NCBI GenBank assembly: GCA_021014325.1 | Contig: CM037460.1 | Span: forward strand, 21,420,044-21,484,043 | Reading direction: 5' to 3' | DNA: 64,000 nucleotides | Source: Plazaster borealis | Lineage: Eukaryota > Echinodermata > Asteroidea > Forcipulatida > Labidiasteridae | Shown here: one piece after another, positions 12,501 through 41,600 of the stretch | How the letters are laid out: every line of letters starts with the position of its first letter | Numbering within the stretch: the first letter of the stretch is position 1 | Program-made: the position numbers and the translations under genes | Notes under the pieces: model-generated | What the model was told of the DNA's origin: nothing | Databases searched by the model: none | The model's input: only the letters and a program-made list of their open reading frames with translations

Positions 12501-14318
12501 GATTTCCGTATGAAATACGGAAAATCCGTACTAGTTGGCAGCTCTGCATTTGCATCACAGGAAATTTTGCATAGCCAACAATTAAGACTGAACTTATTTT
12601 GTGCACACGTGATTTTTGAGTAGCAATAGATGCATTTTGTGTAGCATTTTGCTCTGCTATACAAGGCAAATTGTTCACTGCATCATCTGGTACAATGGGG
12701 GACTTTGGAGACGCTAGGTTGCAGCAGACTTACCAGGTAAATCCGTTGTTCTCCGTAATGTGCGCGCATTCTCAGAACTACGTAAACAATGGAAATTTAC
12801 CTGGTAAGTCTCCTGCCACCTAGCGTTCCAAAGTCTCCCATTGGACTTAAACAGTACGAGGGCCAGGTGAGAGTCATTGCTGACAAAAACAAGTCTGCAA
12901 CTAGGATACAAATTTTAGGCTGAGGTTTGTTGAAATAAGCTTGGGCGATATCGCTTTTTTTCATCCACGATGTATCGTCAAGAATATATCGCGATATTCG
13001 ATAATATCGCGATTAATTTTTGATGACGTCAATCTTCTACGAATCTCACGGAGCAAGTTGTAGAAAAGCAGCCGTCTTATTAATTTTTTCTCTAATGAGC
13101 TATTCTTCGGGTTTTACTCTAAACCTATGGGGTGAAAACCTGGGCCGAAAACCTGGGCCTATTACTTACACACATTTAATGTGTCTACTGCGCATGACAG
13201 ACTGTTCTATATGTGTGCATAACTAATTAGATCACGCTACTCGCATGTATGCAACACCAATCTCGTCCCCAAGGTGTGTCGAGCAGTACGAGGTACTATT
13301 GTAAACATGTTCGGAAATAAAGTAAACATGGGGACGAGGTTGATGCAACACGTGATAACACCCGGAAGCGCGATGCCGTAGTTTTTCGGTAGTCTGTGTG
13401 AGACCGCCTGATCGCTAAGGCTTTGATGTTGGTTTTTTCGAAGAAACCCGGTCGGGTCGGATCTGTTGGGGAATCTTGCGGTTGCGGTCTGTGACTTGCA
13501 GCTCTTTGTTGTTGCAAGATCGTCTCCACTAGGAGATTTATTGTTGCAAGATCGTCTCGGTTAGGAAATGCATCGCGATACTTAGTCGATATCGCGATTT
13601 ACCGATATCACGATCAAAAAAAAATCTACCCGATATCGTAATCGTTTCAGAACTAGTATCGCGATATTCGATAATATCATGGTATCACCCAAGCTTATGT
13701 TGAAATGATGGCATTTCCACCTCTTGGTAACAAAGAAGTAGATCAAACCATAGCACACAAATTGGCATGCTAGCCTTCGGGTGCTTACTTTAACAAAGAA
13801 GTAGATCAAAGCGCTGGAGTTTTTTATATGCGGAAAACAATGGCTTATTTTTGTTCACCAGGCTGACCTAAAGAGTCTGAATTTGCATTGTTTTCATTTT
13901 CATACAGTAAGCACCCGAAGGCTAGCATGCCAATTTGTGTGCTATGGTTAGCAGCGTTATGAAAGGGAAACTCGCGCAGTATAGCACAAAATCAGCCGTT
14001 AAGAAGCTCTATGAAATTAGGCCCAGGCCTCCATTACACCAAAGTAAATTAAGCGAGTAAAACTAGCCTTTTCAGTCTGCACAGGGATTTACCTTTGCTC
14101 CCTCCAGTTAGCTTGAAGGCCATCAATGAACGGATGATCCCAAAGATCTCGTACGTAAGCACAGCATGGAGCTTGCCGGTGTTGGGATCCAGCTTAAGCA
14201 GCTCCAGGGCCTTCCCTCGGGCCACAACGATCTCCTGCTGCTTGGTCCCAGCGAAGTTGCCATGGATGGCTTGCACGATTCCCGTGGCCCTCTGGAGGGT
14301 CAGTGAATACAGAAACAT
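547..14318 (-). CDS. SF3B3: SF3B3, splicing factor 3B subunit 3 (SAP130), 5' part, eight coding exons
   Basis: Beta-propeller scaffold of the SF3b complex in U2 snRNP, acting in the nucleus in branch-point recognition. Coding exons in transcript order: 14318-14093, 11416-11340, 9148-8882, 7434-7293, 5839-5727, 3499-3437, 2240-2062, 712-547. They sum to 1233 nt (411 codons), all introns GT-AG and all joins in frame. The translation follows human SF3B3 almost residue by residue: start [14 protein letters not shown], then [70 protein letters not shown]. These residues belong to the N-terminal MMS1/CPSF-A type propeller region. The last exon ends NCQ at a good donor, so the remaining two thirds lie left of the window. 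The start has the human N-terminus. Introns carry many mobile elements (see separate entries). Identification is essentially certain; exact boundaries were inferred by eye. Confidence 0.96.
1335..1448 (+). mobile_element. 115-bp CATACGAAGCGCGAAT MITE, copy 1
   Basis: Shares the invariant core TTCATACGAAGCGCGAAT, a TCATCATTTCCAAAG block and short GTGCAG/CTGCAC ends with copies at 2506, 3852 and 8043. Lies in an SF3B3 intron. Confidence 0.8.
1556..1870 (+). mobile_element. tRNA-derived SINE, family A
   Basis: The tRNA-like head (GCGGTCTAGTCATAGTGCACC, degenerate B box) is followed by a body with GACACTTAACAATTG, GATGGGATGTAAAGC, AGAAGGGGTTTGCCC and TTTCTGGCATGGTTGGC. Related copies are at 19128 (+) and 60310 (-). 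Confidence 0.75.
2506..2619 (+). mobile_element. CATACGAAGCGCGAAT MITE, copy 2
   Basis: Same core and same orientation, in the SF3B3 intron between the exons at 2062-2240 and 3437-3499. Confidence 0.8.
3630..3725 (+). repeat. stem-loop repeat CTGAAGA-stem-AAACGTC
   Basis: CTGAAGACGATCAG / CTGATCGAAACGTC forms a 7-bp stem, followed by ACTGGTTCTTTTCAGAAC. Related reverse copies near 8330-8530 and 55480-55560; a different cousin (GAGAAAGACTCTGC) is at 34612 and inverted near 58860. Possibly the tail of a retroelement. Confidence 0.5.
3852..3963 (+). mobile_element. CATACGAAGCGCGAAT MITE, copy 3
   Basis: Same core and orientation. Ends TGTGCAATTC and TTGACTGCAG show the weak terminal inverted repeat best. 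Confidence 0.8.
4046..4440. repeat. AAAGGGGCACA(T/C)TGCCTTC dispersed repeat
   Basis: Matches 39394-39697 (AAAGGGGCACATTGCCTTC, GTTTGGAATT, AGAGTTGTTCATGC), both ending near a CCCTTT block that mirrors the start. Confidence 0.6.
4555..5634. mobile_element. 1.08-kb TIR element, copy 1 (6-bp target duplication)
   Basis: Begins CAGAGCTGCCAAC and ends GTTGGCAGCTCTG, a perfect 13-bp terminal inverted repeat. It is flanked on both sides by GGAAGG. The right subterminal part carries a small palindrome TTTCCGTATGAAATACGGAAA-like core. A nearly identical copy lies at 11473-12546. No intact transposase is visible, so it is probably non-autonomous. It sits in an SF3B3 intron. Confidence 0.88.
6840..7198. 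mobile_element. GGGCCCAATTTCATA MITE, copy 1
   Basis: Starts GGGCCCAATTTCATAAAGC and ends GCTTGAAATTGGGCCC. The interior has CTGGTATCCTGCTTA and GCTTAGC-type motifs. Related copies: 21507-21695, 23590-23777, 29697-29891. Confidence 0.75.
8043..8150 (+). mobile_element. CATACGAAGCGCGAAT MITE, copy 4
   Basis: Same core and orientation, in the SF3B3 intron between the exons at 7293-7434 and 8882-9148. Confidence 0.8.
9465..9580. repeat. dispersed repeat, matches 46450-46560
   Basis: GTTTTGTTTGATTCTGTTGG, GATCATGCTTTACA and ATAATCAGAGTCCAA occur in order in both copies. Confidence 0.65.
10457..10850. repeat. internal direct duplication, about 230-bp offset
   Basis: The segment from CGCAAATCTGAAACTCGCATT at 10457 recurs from about 10687 with only a few changes, each copy preceded by a poly(A) run and followed by GATCTTGCAGGAATAG. 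It lies inside the hAT-like element. Confidence 0.8.
10826..10990. repeat. 31-bp minisatellite, about 5 units
   Basis: Unit starts at 10826, 10857, 10888, 10919, 10950 and a partial unit at 10981. The core is GTGCAGGAATAGTTTGCGC followed by AATTTGCCGATA. The frames it keeps open on the minus strand are a repeat artefact. Confidence 0.9.
11473..12546. mobile_element. 1.07-kb TIR element, copy 2 (6-bp target duplication)
   Basis: Same 13-bp inverted ends as the copy at 4555-5634, in the same orientation, flanked by CATTTG on both sides. It differs from copy 1 by small indels and in the length of its internal poly(A) tract. Confidence 0.88.
12693..12843. mobile_element. fold-back MITE with CTTACCAGGTAAAT arms, copy 1
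   Basis: Imperfect inverted arms of about 50 bp (left from CAATGGGGGACTTTGG, right ending CAAAGTCTCCCATTG). Each arm contains CTTACCAGGTAAAT. Lies in an SF3B3 intron. A relative is at 33682-33806. Confidence 0.8.
12936..13697. mobile_element. hAT-like 762-bp element
   Basis: Ends TAAGCTTGGG and its inverse, flanked by the exact 8-bp repeat TGTTGAAA (12928-12935 and 13698-13705). Both subterminal regions are rich in ATATCGCGAT palindromes. No coding capacity seen. Confidence 0.82.
13747..13948. repeat. perfect 43-bp inverted repeat with 116-bp loop
   Basis: Arms 13747-13789 and 13906-13948 are exact reverse complements (core CTAGCCTTCGGGTGC). It lies about 145 bp from the first SF3B3 coding exon, in the intron. 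Confidence 0.95.
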
Positions 14319-14371
14319 GCTGACAGCGGTGGATGAGTGGCTTCAAAATTGATGTGTCACAAGCACCCAAT
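14319..14371 (-). other. SF3B3: SF3B3 5' UTR part of the first coding exon
   Basis: On the minus strand a pyrimidine-rich stretch ending TTTCCAG lies directly before position 14371, a convincing splice acceptor 53 nt upstream of the start codon. The message therefore probably has an upstream non-coding exon. Inference from splice consensus only. Confidence 0.6.
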
Positions 14372-16827
14372 CTGGAAATGATAATGGAAAAACACTGGTT
14401 AAAATAAACTTGTTTCAGATCCACTTTAATGAACACTGGAAAACAAAATGGTTTCTGCATCGGGACATGACGACTGCAGATTCTGTAAAATAAGAATGCC
14501 GTTAAATGTATTGTTAGTGTTAGAACTTTGAAAACCCCAGTGACTTGAGTTGAGCTGGAGCTCTTGCATTTTTTTTTCACAGGCCTTATTTACAATTAAT
14601 GAAATGGCAGTGCATATTAACTGGAGGCGTTAAAGTCATGTTAAGTGCTATTATTTAGTATTTTACCGTACTGCAATTTCTGACTTTATAAGTTGATTTC
14701 CCTCTACAAAAAAAAATCCTCACTCTGAGAACAACAAATCAGAAAAAGAAAAGGTAACAATAGTAATTATTAAAATGTAGGAGTCAATTTTTAATAAACT
14801 TAAGAAAATTATTCTTATTTTATTAGGCAGTTTCGTATGTACACATTTCCCAGCACCACACAAACACACACTGGCCCCCCAAAAAGAGCAAAACATACTA
14901 AACCATAACTCACGTTTCGTTTATTCCACAACTCCGAAACTCAGTAGCAAGCATGAGTCATATCTCTTCTTACTTACATCAAAATATTATCGAAATCCGA
15001 GTAACAGTTTTGAAAAGATCGTAAAAAATACAGCACAACCCCAATTCAAGTCTGCAGAGTTGTGCGCAAAGCTCCCATTCAAACTCGTGCGTCACCCGAC
15101 AATCAACTTGCGGCCGGGAAGCTTTGGAAAACTTCAGAAATGTCTAAATAAACCCGATGTTGGTTTTTCACACTTTGCATGAATTAGGCTGGAGGAAATG
15201 AAAAAGTTTCAACGGCAAGTTGCAGCAGACACTCTTGCGCATACGGTTATATATTTCACGAAATAATCGGTTAATTTTTCCTTTGTTTTAAATGTTTTTG
15301 AACTTTTCTTCTTAAAATTATGCCATTATACAGCCAAATCAAATGTGAAATTATGGGCAAAAAAGAAGACCTATTCACTTTATATGTGTGAAATTTCTGT
15401 GCAGCATTATTAAAAACTGTTTAGGTGAAAAGACTTTCTGCAGCTACTTTTTCATGCTGCATCACACGAAGCATAACGAACCACACGGGCCTCGTATTGC
15501 GCTATAGCTGAGTAATCTTTGACACAGAGTGTGCCCTCTTGTGCCGGTAAGTGTCCAACCCATACCATAGGCTGTGTGTTGAAGCTTCGCCGTGGCTAAA
15601 ATAAAGAAAATAATAAGAATTGCGCAAGATTTTTACTCCGCGTTTTGTAATGATCCTATTCCAAAATCGTAGCCCATAAAAAGAGGTAGGCATATATCTC
15701 TATGCAACCAAACATCCAATTTTCAAATTTTAAACGCCAGTTTTATTTACTTCTTTAGGAAGTTTAGGTATGTATTATCAGACTGCAATGTTTCAGAAGT
15801 AAAACCCATTTATTTATTTTTCACCTGAACTACCTAATTTTATGTACGCGTCAAAGAGGGCGCTTTACAAACTGCCGGCGAAACAGCATTTTATTTATTT
15901 AAAAATTGAGTCTTACTTTAGAGACATAAAATAAAAGGCTTGCATCTAGATTGAAACGGGGAAAACTTTCGATGTCTATGGTCTGGACCACGTATGCAGT
16001 GGGGCCAAGGAAAAGTATGTAGTGTTAGTTAGAGGGATCCCGTTATTATTATTGGCACTTTTTTTACCCATGTCTTATCATTCAACAATACATACATAAA
16101 CAGTAAAATACAGCATCATCATCATGGCGTTAGTACAGTTTATGGCATGGGCATATCACCGATGCGATTTTTAAAAAATCTAATAAACTTAAACCTTATA
16201 GGCCTAAGTAACTACAGTCAAACAATTTTTTTTATAAACATTGTAATACAATACGATAACATATATGAAATGAGTCGAAAATTTAAGTCAAATTATACGG
16301 ATGTCAGTGGATTTTTGTACCTCAATCGTTCAGCTTCGTATTCCAAACTTTTCCATTGCAATGCCGCGTTGAGCTAGAGATTGGTAACATGAAGCGTATT
16401 TTTTTTTTCACGTATTGTTCGTGTAGTTATACAAGAAACCAGACTTAATGTCACATACCCAGACTTTTATATAGTTGATAAATGTACCAACGTGTGAGGT
16501 ACCAGTCTATATAGCATTTACGAATTCGGATATGATTTGTGCACAACAAAACTTGCCATAAGTTTAATAGAACCATGGAGGAAGGATTCTTAATAGAACA
16601 TAACGCCGATTTGAAACTTGATTACAAAAACAAAAAAATGAATATCATGGAAATTGCTTTGGTTTTGATTTGCATCCTGTAAATAATAACAATGGATCTG
16701 TAATAGTATTGCATAAATGCTTATTTTACCCCTGATTTTACCCGAGCTAAATATCATTTTATTAAACTTTATAAAAAGTTCAATTACAAGTACGCAGAAA
16801 TCCGATCCGATAAAAACCGATGTAAAT
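14372..16827. promoter_or_regulatory. head-to-head interval with the SF3B3 and COG4 promoters
   Basis: About 2.5 kb separates the two divergent coding starts. It contains no convincing coding exon. It should hold both transcription start sites because SF3B3 reads left and COG4 reads right. The human SF3B3/COG4 pair is likewise divergent. Apart from the candidate SF3B3 exon 1 near 15.0 kb, the DNA is AT-rich and unremarkable, with (CAT)n near 16.1 kb. Confidence 0.55.
14978..15130 (-). other. SF3B3: candidate non-coding exon 1 of SF3B3
   Basis: A strong minus-strand donor (GAT/GTAAGTAAG) places a possible exon end at 14978. The sequence just upstream in transcript sense (about 15040-15130) is locally richer in CpG, including a CGGCCG site. 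The 5' end given is a guess; no TATA box or initiator was identified. RNA evidence would be decisive. Confidence 0.35.
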
Positions 16828-35061
<18,234 letters not shown>

Positions 35062-35720
35062 AATCAATGTTGATGATCCTTTGTCTTGAAGTTCTCCTAG
35101 TCACTTTTGCAGCCTCGTCATTTGAGGGAAGATGTTTCATGCAATTTTACAGAGTGAGGTAGTAATATTTTTCAGGGTGAGGTATAACCTGTGTTTGTTT
35201 TTTGTTTTTTTTAATATTCCAGTGCCTTCTAAAGTGTCAACTGTATTCAAAATAGTGTCAATAACTGGTGATAAATTATTACAAATTTAAATACTTAAGA
35301 TGGTCAGTTAACATATTGTTTAATGTTTGTATGAAACATACATTCCAGACACTTCTTGGGCTTCAAGCAATATGAACTTATTCTTGGGTCCATTTTCATC
35401 AAGTTGTTAAGCAACAAAGTTAACTTAACAAAGAAAACAATGCTTTGTAGAACCAGTAATTAGCAGCAATTGGGCCATGTAATTCACGCTTTCTGACTGC
35501 ATTGCGTTTTACTGCTAAGCAAGAACATATTCTGAGCAATAGTTAGGTTAAGCCTAGCAGTTACCCTGGCCGTATTTTCGGATTGTGTATGGGCAGTGTC
35601 GATTAAATTGTCCCTATTTATTGCGCATTCGTATTGGTTACAACGCAACATGTGACCTTTGAAATGACCTTTGTGAAAGTTCATGTTGTGGCCAAAATAA
35701 AGTTTGGGAAGTCATCATTG
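35062..35720 (+). other. COG4: COG4 3' UTR (end uncertain)
   Basis: Sequence after the stop codon. The first plain AATAAA is at about 35696, inside a dispersed repeat also found near 56 kb, so it may not be the site used. Further AATAAA motifs lie at about 36.4 kb and at 39.05 kb (followed by CACTTGACTTGG). The true cleavage site cannot be decided from sequence. Confidence 0.4.
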
Positions 35721-35850
35721 AACTTGCGTATGCCTTGTCTGCAGTCACTGTTTCAAGAATTTGTATTTGCAACTTTTTAAAAAAGAGTAGGCATTTACTG
35801 CTTAAAATGCATGGCATTACACGTATTTCATACCTGGGCACTGCTTGGGT
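35570..35850. repeat. dispersed repeat, matches 55980-56230
   Basis: AATGACCT.TGTGAAAGTT, ACTTG.GTATGCCTT, CTGCAGTCA.TGTTTC and GCATGGCATTACAC occur in both. A short relative (AAAATGCATGGCA) lies near 1980. Confidence 0.65.
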
Positions 35851-37608
35851 TTAACTACATAACAGCTTTATGACATTGGGTCCTGAAAAAAATTCCCGGT
35901 CTACGGATTTTTTTTCTAAGACTATATTCTCAACAGGTTGTCTCACCTTGGTGTTGGATGTCTTTTAAAGTAACAAGACTATAATAATCAGAATCAAGAG
36001 ATTCGGAAGAACTTTTCCGCCTTTTTCAATGCACCATGCCATATTCACAACAGCCACATTGGCTTTAGCTATATTTTTACTGCATCTACTTATCCTGTTG
36101 TTGTGACACGATTCCACCATAAACCACACCCATTTTTACACAAATAGACTCCACCGATTATTAGATGCCCATAAGAAATTCATTGAGTTATAGGGTTTTT
36201 TTTTTTTTTTTAAAGGTTTTTTGAGTTTTGCTGATGCATGATGGTGTGGTAGTGTTCATGTGTGTCTTAAATCACTGATTAAGACATAGCTGACATAGGA
36301 GAGCTGTTTAAGATTTTTTTTCTCATTCATATCCATACATGGCCATATGCATGCAAATATGCAAGCACTACACCAATTTATCAGTACTTAATATCACCTT
36401 AACTTAAAATAAAAAATCTATCTATATGCGGGCACAACTGTGACACTCCCTTGCATCCCTTGCAATTTGACCCCCTCGAAAAGCGGAGCCTGAGAGGAAA
36501 AATTTTAAAAAAAAAAAAAGTTTTATATTATTATTATTTTATTATGCTCAGTATTTATGTATGGGAATGAAGTAGTGACTCTTTAGTGACTCTTTTCTTA
36601 GCAACCGGCTTATTTTATTATTTTCTTATTATATATTATTATTCAAAATTAAAAAAAAAAAAAAAAAATACAAAACAAATATTAAAATACAAACAGGCAG
36701 AGGGCTGTGGAGTGTGTCTATAACCAATATGTGTGTCTTTATATAATATGTGCATTTTTTTTGGCTTATTGACTTATTTACTATCGTATAAAAAAATATA
36801 TAAACTCAAAAACTAACTCAACAGAGGAGCATAAGTTTATACTAAAACAGCACTCTAGAAAACATAGTGAGAAAAGTTGAGAAAGAGGGAAAATTCTCAA
36901 TAAAATAAAGAAATAATAAAGAACTTTCTGATTTTTTACAATCTACTTAAACAACAATTTTTTCAACAACAATTTTTTTTTCCTCATTTTCTTGCAACTT
37001 TTTTTCCAATTCACAGGCACCAACATTCATGTTGTTTTGTCATATATGCATGAGTTGGGATACTTTAACACACATGTCTTTGACCACATAATGTTAACAC
37101 TACCCATGAACAAATAGGATGTGCTGCAACAATGTACAACAAAAAACACCAAATCAAACAAATCTGGTGTGTTTAGGTGTCCGACTTGTGGCATGTGGCT
37201 GATGCTGTGGTGTGTGGCACATGTGCATGCATTGAAGCATGTGGCGCATCGCTTATAGCAAGCAACACTCATAGCCACAGCCACCAATTTGAACACAGTA
37301 TAACACCACTCTTAACAACATTGAATTATTGCCCACTTCACACAAACTGGCTCCATTAAAATTACAAATGCATTGAGGGCAAACTTCTTTTGAATTGCTT
37401 ATGTCCAGAAAAATATTTGACAAATTTGATTTTGGCTTCTTGAAGATTTAGTTTTGACAAAAAATCATCAGACTTGCCTTTATATGTTTCTTAAAGAAAA
37501 AAGTTATTAAAAAGCAAGAAATAGAGTACTTGGGATAAACTATATACAAATGTAGTTGTAGATTTGAAATAGCAGAAGTACCAAATGTGTTGCTTGTGCA
37601 GCAGTTGG

Positions 37609-37626
37609 GTGTGTGTGTGTGTGTGT
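37609..37626. repeat. (GT)n microsatellite
   Basis: Short GT run visible on the + strand. Confidence 0.85.
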
Positions 37627-38504
37627 CTTGACAGCTTGTGTGTGTCAAAGTGGGCAAAAACAAAAATTTTTAAACTGGAAGCACTCAGTGATCATCCATT
37701 CCTGCAGAACACAAAAAAGATACACACAAAACACTGGTGGAATTCAGATATCCTGAGAGTCCATCAAAACCTGGGTATCAAGATCAATATGGATTGGGTG
37801 GGGCGAGAGCCCATAGAAGCGCCTTCGAAGCCTGTAATTAATTAGCGCAGATCTTAGCATAATTAATTAATTAGTATGACTATTGATTAGTAGGAGTACA
37901 TTTTGTATGATGGTAATTTGTAATTTAATTACATATGTACAGGGTACTATTATAGTAATCACTTATCATGTTATTAAGTAATGGTTGTAACTGGTTGATG
38001 AAAGTTATATTATCTATTATATCTTAGTTCTATTTTAACTCATATAGTAAAAATTTGCACTCCAGTGTTTTGTGAGACTTCACTCGGCTAATCTTGTCAC
38101 AAATGGCGTTAATGATTTCTCACGTGATCGCTGAACTCAGAGCTCGGCGATGTTCTGTCGCGGCTGATCTTCCTCGCGAGACTACTGCTCTCTGCTACTC
38201 TGCTCCGACAACTGGCTTGATCTCGGGAGACCCAGGCCCCAGCAGCAGCCCTCGGCTCGAGCTACAGTGCAGGCAAAGTAGTCTCGCAGCCCAGAGCCTC
38301 CATGAGTTATACTTGGCTGAGCAGTCTTCGATCTTGCCCAACGAGACATGAGTTACAAGTCTACACTCAGTACCGGGCTCTCAGATGTGTCAAAATTCAC
38401 CAATGTACTCACGCGTACATGTACTATATTTTTACTGGTGTGTTGACTGTGCTATATACTGCGTTCTGGCGTGCTGATGCAGAGATCGTGTCAGAGCTAT
38501 AGGT

Positions 38505-38575
38505 GGTGGAATGTTTGTCTGACACACGGGTATTTTTAGCAAAAGTGACGTCATGAGTACGGAGTGCTATTTGAT
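38505..38575. repeat. GTGGAATGTTTGTCTGAC dispersed repeat
   Basis: Matches 27335-27405: GTGGAATGTTTGTCTGAC, AGCAAAAGTGACRTCAT and CGGAG.GCTATT. Confidence 0.6.
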
Positions 38576-38871
38576 CATGCATTAATTTCTTACTTTAAAG
38601 TTTAAACAATTCAATATAAATGTTAATGAAATCAAGAACGTTTCAATATGTACACTGGGGAAAAAAGGAACATCAAGCCGGGAAAAAGGGAACATGTAGC
38701 TGTATAAATTAAGAAAGCCAGTTAGAATTCAGTTAGAATAACATTTCTAAGTGACACTTATTACTACAGGTTAACAAATTATGCTAAAGATTGACAAAAG
38801 TTACATTTTGTTAATTAAAAGTTGTCTCTTGTCATTGCATCATTTGACACTTATTTTTTTTAGCATAATTA

Positions 38872-39390
38872 GGCAGCCCAAAGCAATAAGCATCGCTCTT
38901 TTCATGTTTTTTCCCTTATTCTGGAAATATGATTTTGAGTTTTGTATAAGTTTCTGTTTCTTATGTTAGTAATACCACTCTGTACATAATTTGTACATAG
39001 ATTGTACAGAATATTGATGATATTTATAAATATTGTATAGAAAGAAGAGGAAATAAATAACACTTGACTTGGCATTTTCTGTAATGTTTTCATCTTGTTG
39101 AACATGTTTTTTTTTTTTGTGTGTGTGTAGCCCTACTCAAGCGAACAAGAAGCTAGTAGTTGTGAACTACAGCTAGAGTTCGTAAATTGTGAGCAGGGGG
39201 CATGTTTATAAGGAAATTATGAACCCTGGTTTTTAAAAGACTGGGCTGATTGTGCTAAAACGACAGAAGCATGTAGTGAGTTCCAAATGTGTCTTGGTAA
39301 CAAATTTAGGCAGCCCAAAGCATTAAGCATCGCTCTTTTCTTATTCTGGAAATAAAATTGTTAGTTTTGTGTAAGTTTCTGTTTCTGACT
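38872..39390 (+). repeat. direct duplication AGGCAGCCCAAAGCA
   Basis: 38872-38965 and 39309-39390 share TTAGGCAGCCCAAAGCA, TAAGCATCGCTCTTTTC, TTATTCTGGAAAT and TAAGTTTCTGTTTCT. Confidence 0.75.
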
Positions 39391-39393
39391 TAA

Positions 39394-39697
39394 AGGGGCA
39401 CATTGCCTTCAAATCTCTTAAAATGTTGCTGTTTGGAATTGCTCCAAATATCCTTTTCAAGAGTTGTTCATGCTCAAAAACACCTCTTGGAATCTTGCCT
39501 CTTGGAATACAACCAGCTGATGAACATGCGGTCTGCCATTTTGTGGAGTAAAAAAATTGGTTCTACACAAAATAGCAGACTATGTGATCTGTCAGAGTGA
39601 AATTACTGTCATATCTTTTCAATCACACTCATTTCAAAATGACTGATTTTTATAGCCAAACGTGCCAAATACAAAGGCAACAGTACATGCCCCTTTA
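39394..39697. repeat. AAAGGGGCACA(T/C)TGCCTTC dispersed repeat, second copy
   Basis: Ends CATGCCCCTTTAAA and so forms an inverted end with its start TTAAAGGGGCACAT. It abuts the repeat at 39690. Confidence 0.6.
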
Positions 39698-40030
39698 AAG
39701 GCCCTGTACACTATTGGTAAGATCGAAAAACACAAATGTTCACAGATTCACACACAACTTATATAATTAAAAGTAAGTAATGGTTGAAAGGGTTCCTTAA
39801 AATATTTCTGCCTAATGCTATCGTTTCTGAGAAATGAGTAAACAATAGTTTTTATCACGCACGATATTTTGAAAAAACAGGTCTCTTTTCACTATTTTCT
39901 CATGATCTCGATGACCAATTGAACTCAAACATTCACAGGTTTGTTTGTTCATGCATATGTTGAATCACACAAAATGTGGACACTGATTTTGAGCTGTTAC
40001 TAAAAGTGTAGGCCTACAATACCTTTAAAT
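39690..40030. mobile_element. echinoderm-type 'cactattggtaa' repeat
   Basis: Starts AAAGGCCCTGTACACTATTG. Contains TTTCTGAGAAATGAG, GACCAATTGAACTCAAAC and TTCACAGGTTTGTTTG. It recalls a family I know from sea star and sea cucumber sequence. Partial relatives: 23395-23580 and 36985-37090. Confidence 0.6.
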
Positions 40031-41514
40031 GCCCTGTGTGTGGCCCCTTCCCTTTATTACTTGCAGGGCTAAACTGTTACCCAGCTATCCTAATTGGGAT
40101 ATATCAGTACCCTGATTGGAACCATTTTTCTCCCAAGTGGTCCCCAGTTGGTGGGAAACCCTTGGGTGCTGGGGCTGTTTGTAGGTATAAACCCTTGTAC
40201 TCAATCAAATGTTCTTACTTTTTTTCCAAGGACCAAATATCATGCCTGTAGGCCTATAATTACAAATAAAAAGCATATAATAAATGGCAAAAACGAAAGT
40301 GAAAGGTATTTCCAGCAGCAGTCTCTCAGTTCATTGTGAGGACTGCTACAAGTTCATTTTTTTTAATAGAAACTATGGCAACCGTACACAATGCACTTTG
40401 ATGTAGTGTGTAACTGTGAGAAATATAAAGCACACTCGATAAAAATTCCCATTGTAGCATATTGTACAGGGGAGGTCAATTTTACAAGTAGCAGTATCCC
40501 CGCATTGCAGAGCTGCATTTAGCATGGAGAGGTAGATGCATTTAGCAAGCTGACTGTAGACATGGAGGGACACGCAGCTATTTTCCACTCTCCCGTTTTA
40601 TGAATAATTTTATTATTTTCACCTGCTTAGTGCAAATGTAATGTGGTGTTGAGTGGGTTTTCTTTGGTTGTGTCCGACGTCCATCTTCAGTCGTAAAAGG
40701 TAAATAATAGATGTTTAATTCTGCACCTTTTTACTTGTTAGTTGTTGTGTTGTGTTATTGACTGGTGTTTTTGTTCAATATCGATATTTCATTTTTTTAA
40801 TGTGCAATTTATCACAATACACCGTGGTTACCACCATAAACTTAGAAATGGCTCATAAATGTGCGATTAGATTCGGCCTCTTTCCCCCTTTTTTGCAAAG
40901 TAACAGGGATCTAGATGATATTACTTTCATGTACCAAGTTCAAGGGTGAATAATCTCAAAAAAAATCGGGGAGTGTTGATCAAACCACAGAGCAATATGA
41001 TCTAACGTTCTGCCACTTTTTGTGACTTTTCACTCATAACAAATAATTAAAAATTGTTTGGACTAAGCCGGTTTTGGACTTGCTTGCCATTATGAGGAAG
41101 AACTTTTCTAACATAACACTAAAGGGAAAGTAAGGTTCCATTAAAAAAAGATTGTGTTGAAAATTACCCTTTGATTTTAATGTATCCTCCCGTGTCCGGT
41201 TTTCGATGTACTATGCCTTTTTCTTTGAATTGAAAAAACAATAATGATGCCATATATCAACTGATGCCCTGATTACCTTCCTTTGTTTATAAGAAGTATG
41301 TAAAAATATATTAACTTGATAGACATTGAAACTTTCACACACCCACCACCGATCGACTTCTTCAATAGCGTCGTAGTGTTTTTTGAGTTGACCTTGTTTT
41401 CGAGCAAAAAAGAAAAGTATCCTCCTGGGTGAAGCCATACGCAGAAGAAACATCTGCAGTGACTACAAGTGTTTGTGTGAGACGTTGTGTATGACTCTCT
41501 AGCCAGCAGTTGTC

Positions 41515-41557
41515 TTTTTTTTTTTATTTTTTTTTTTTTTTTTTAATTAAAAAATAA

Positions 41558-41599
<42 letters not shown>
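41515..41599. repeat. poly(T)/poly(A) low-complexity inverted tract
   Basis: A T-rich run of about 30 nt directly followed by an A-rich run of about 50 nt. Confidence 0.85.

Positions 41600-41600
<1 letters not shown>

Noticed and set aside
16717..16827. In-frame upstream ATG giving COG4 a 37-residue hydrophobic extension
   Set aside because: COG4 is a peripheral protein without such an N-terminus; the ATG at 16828 has the better context and probably lies closer to the true start.
38094..38351. GC-richer open frame ending with SGDPGPSSS-like peptide
   Set aside because: Considered as a gene or LINE N-terminus; no recognisable domain, no splice context, and adjacent to a dispersed repeat.
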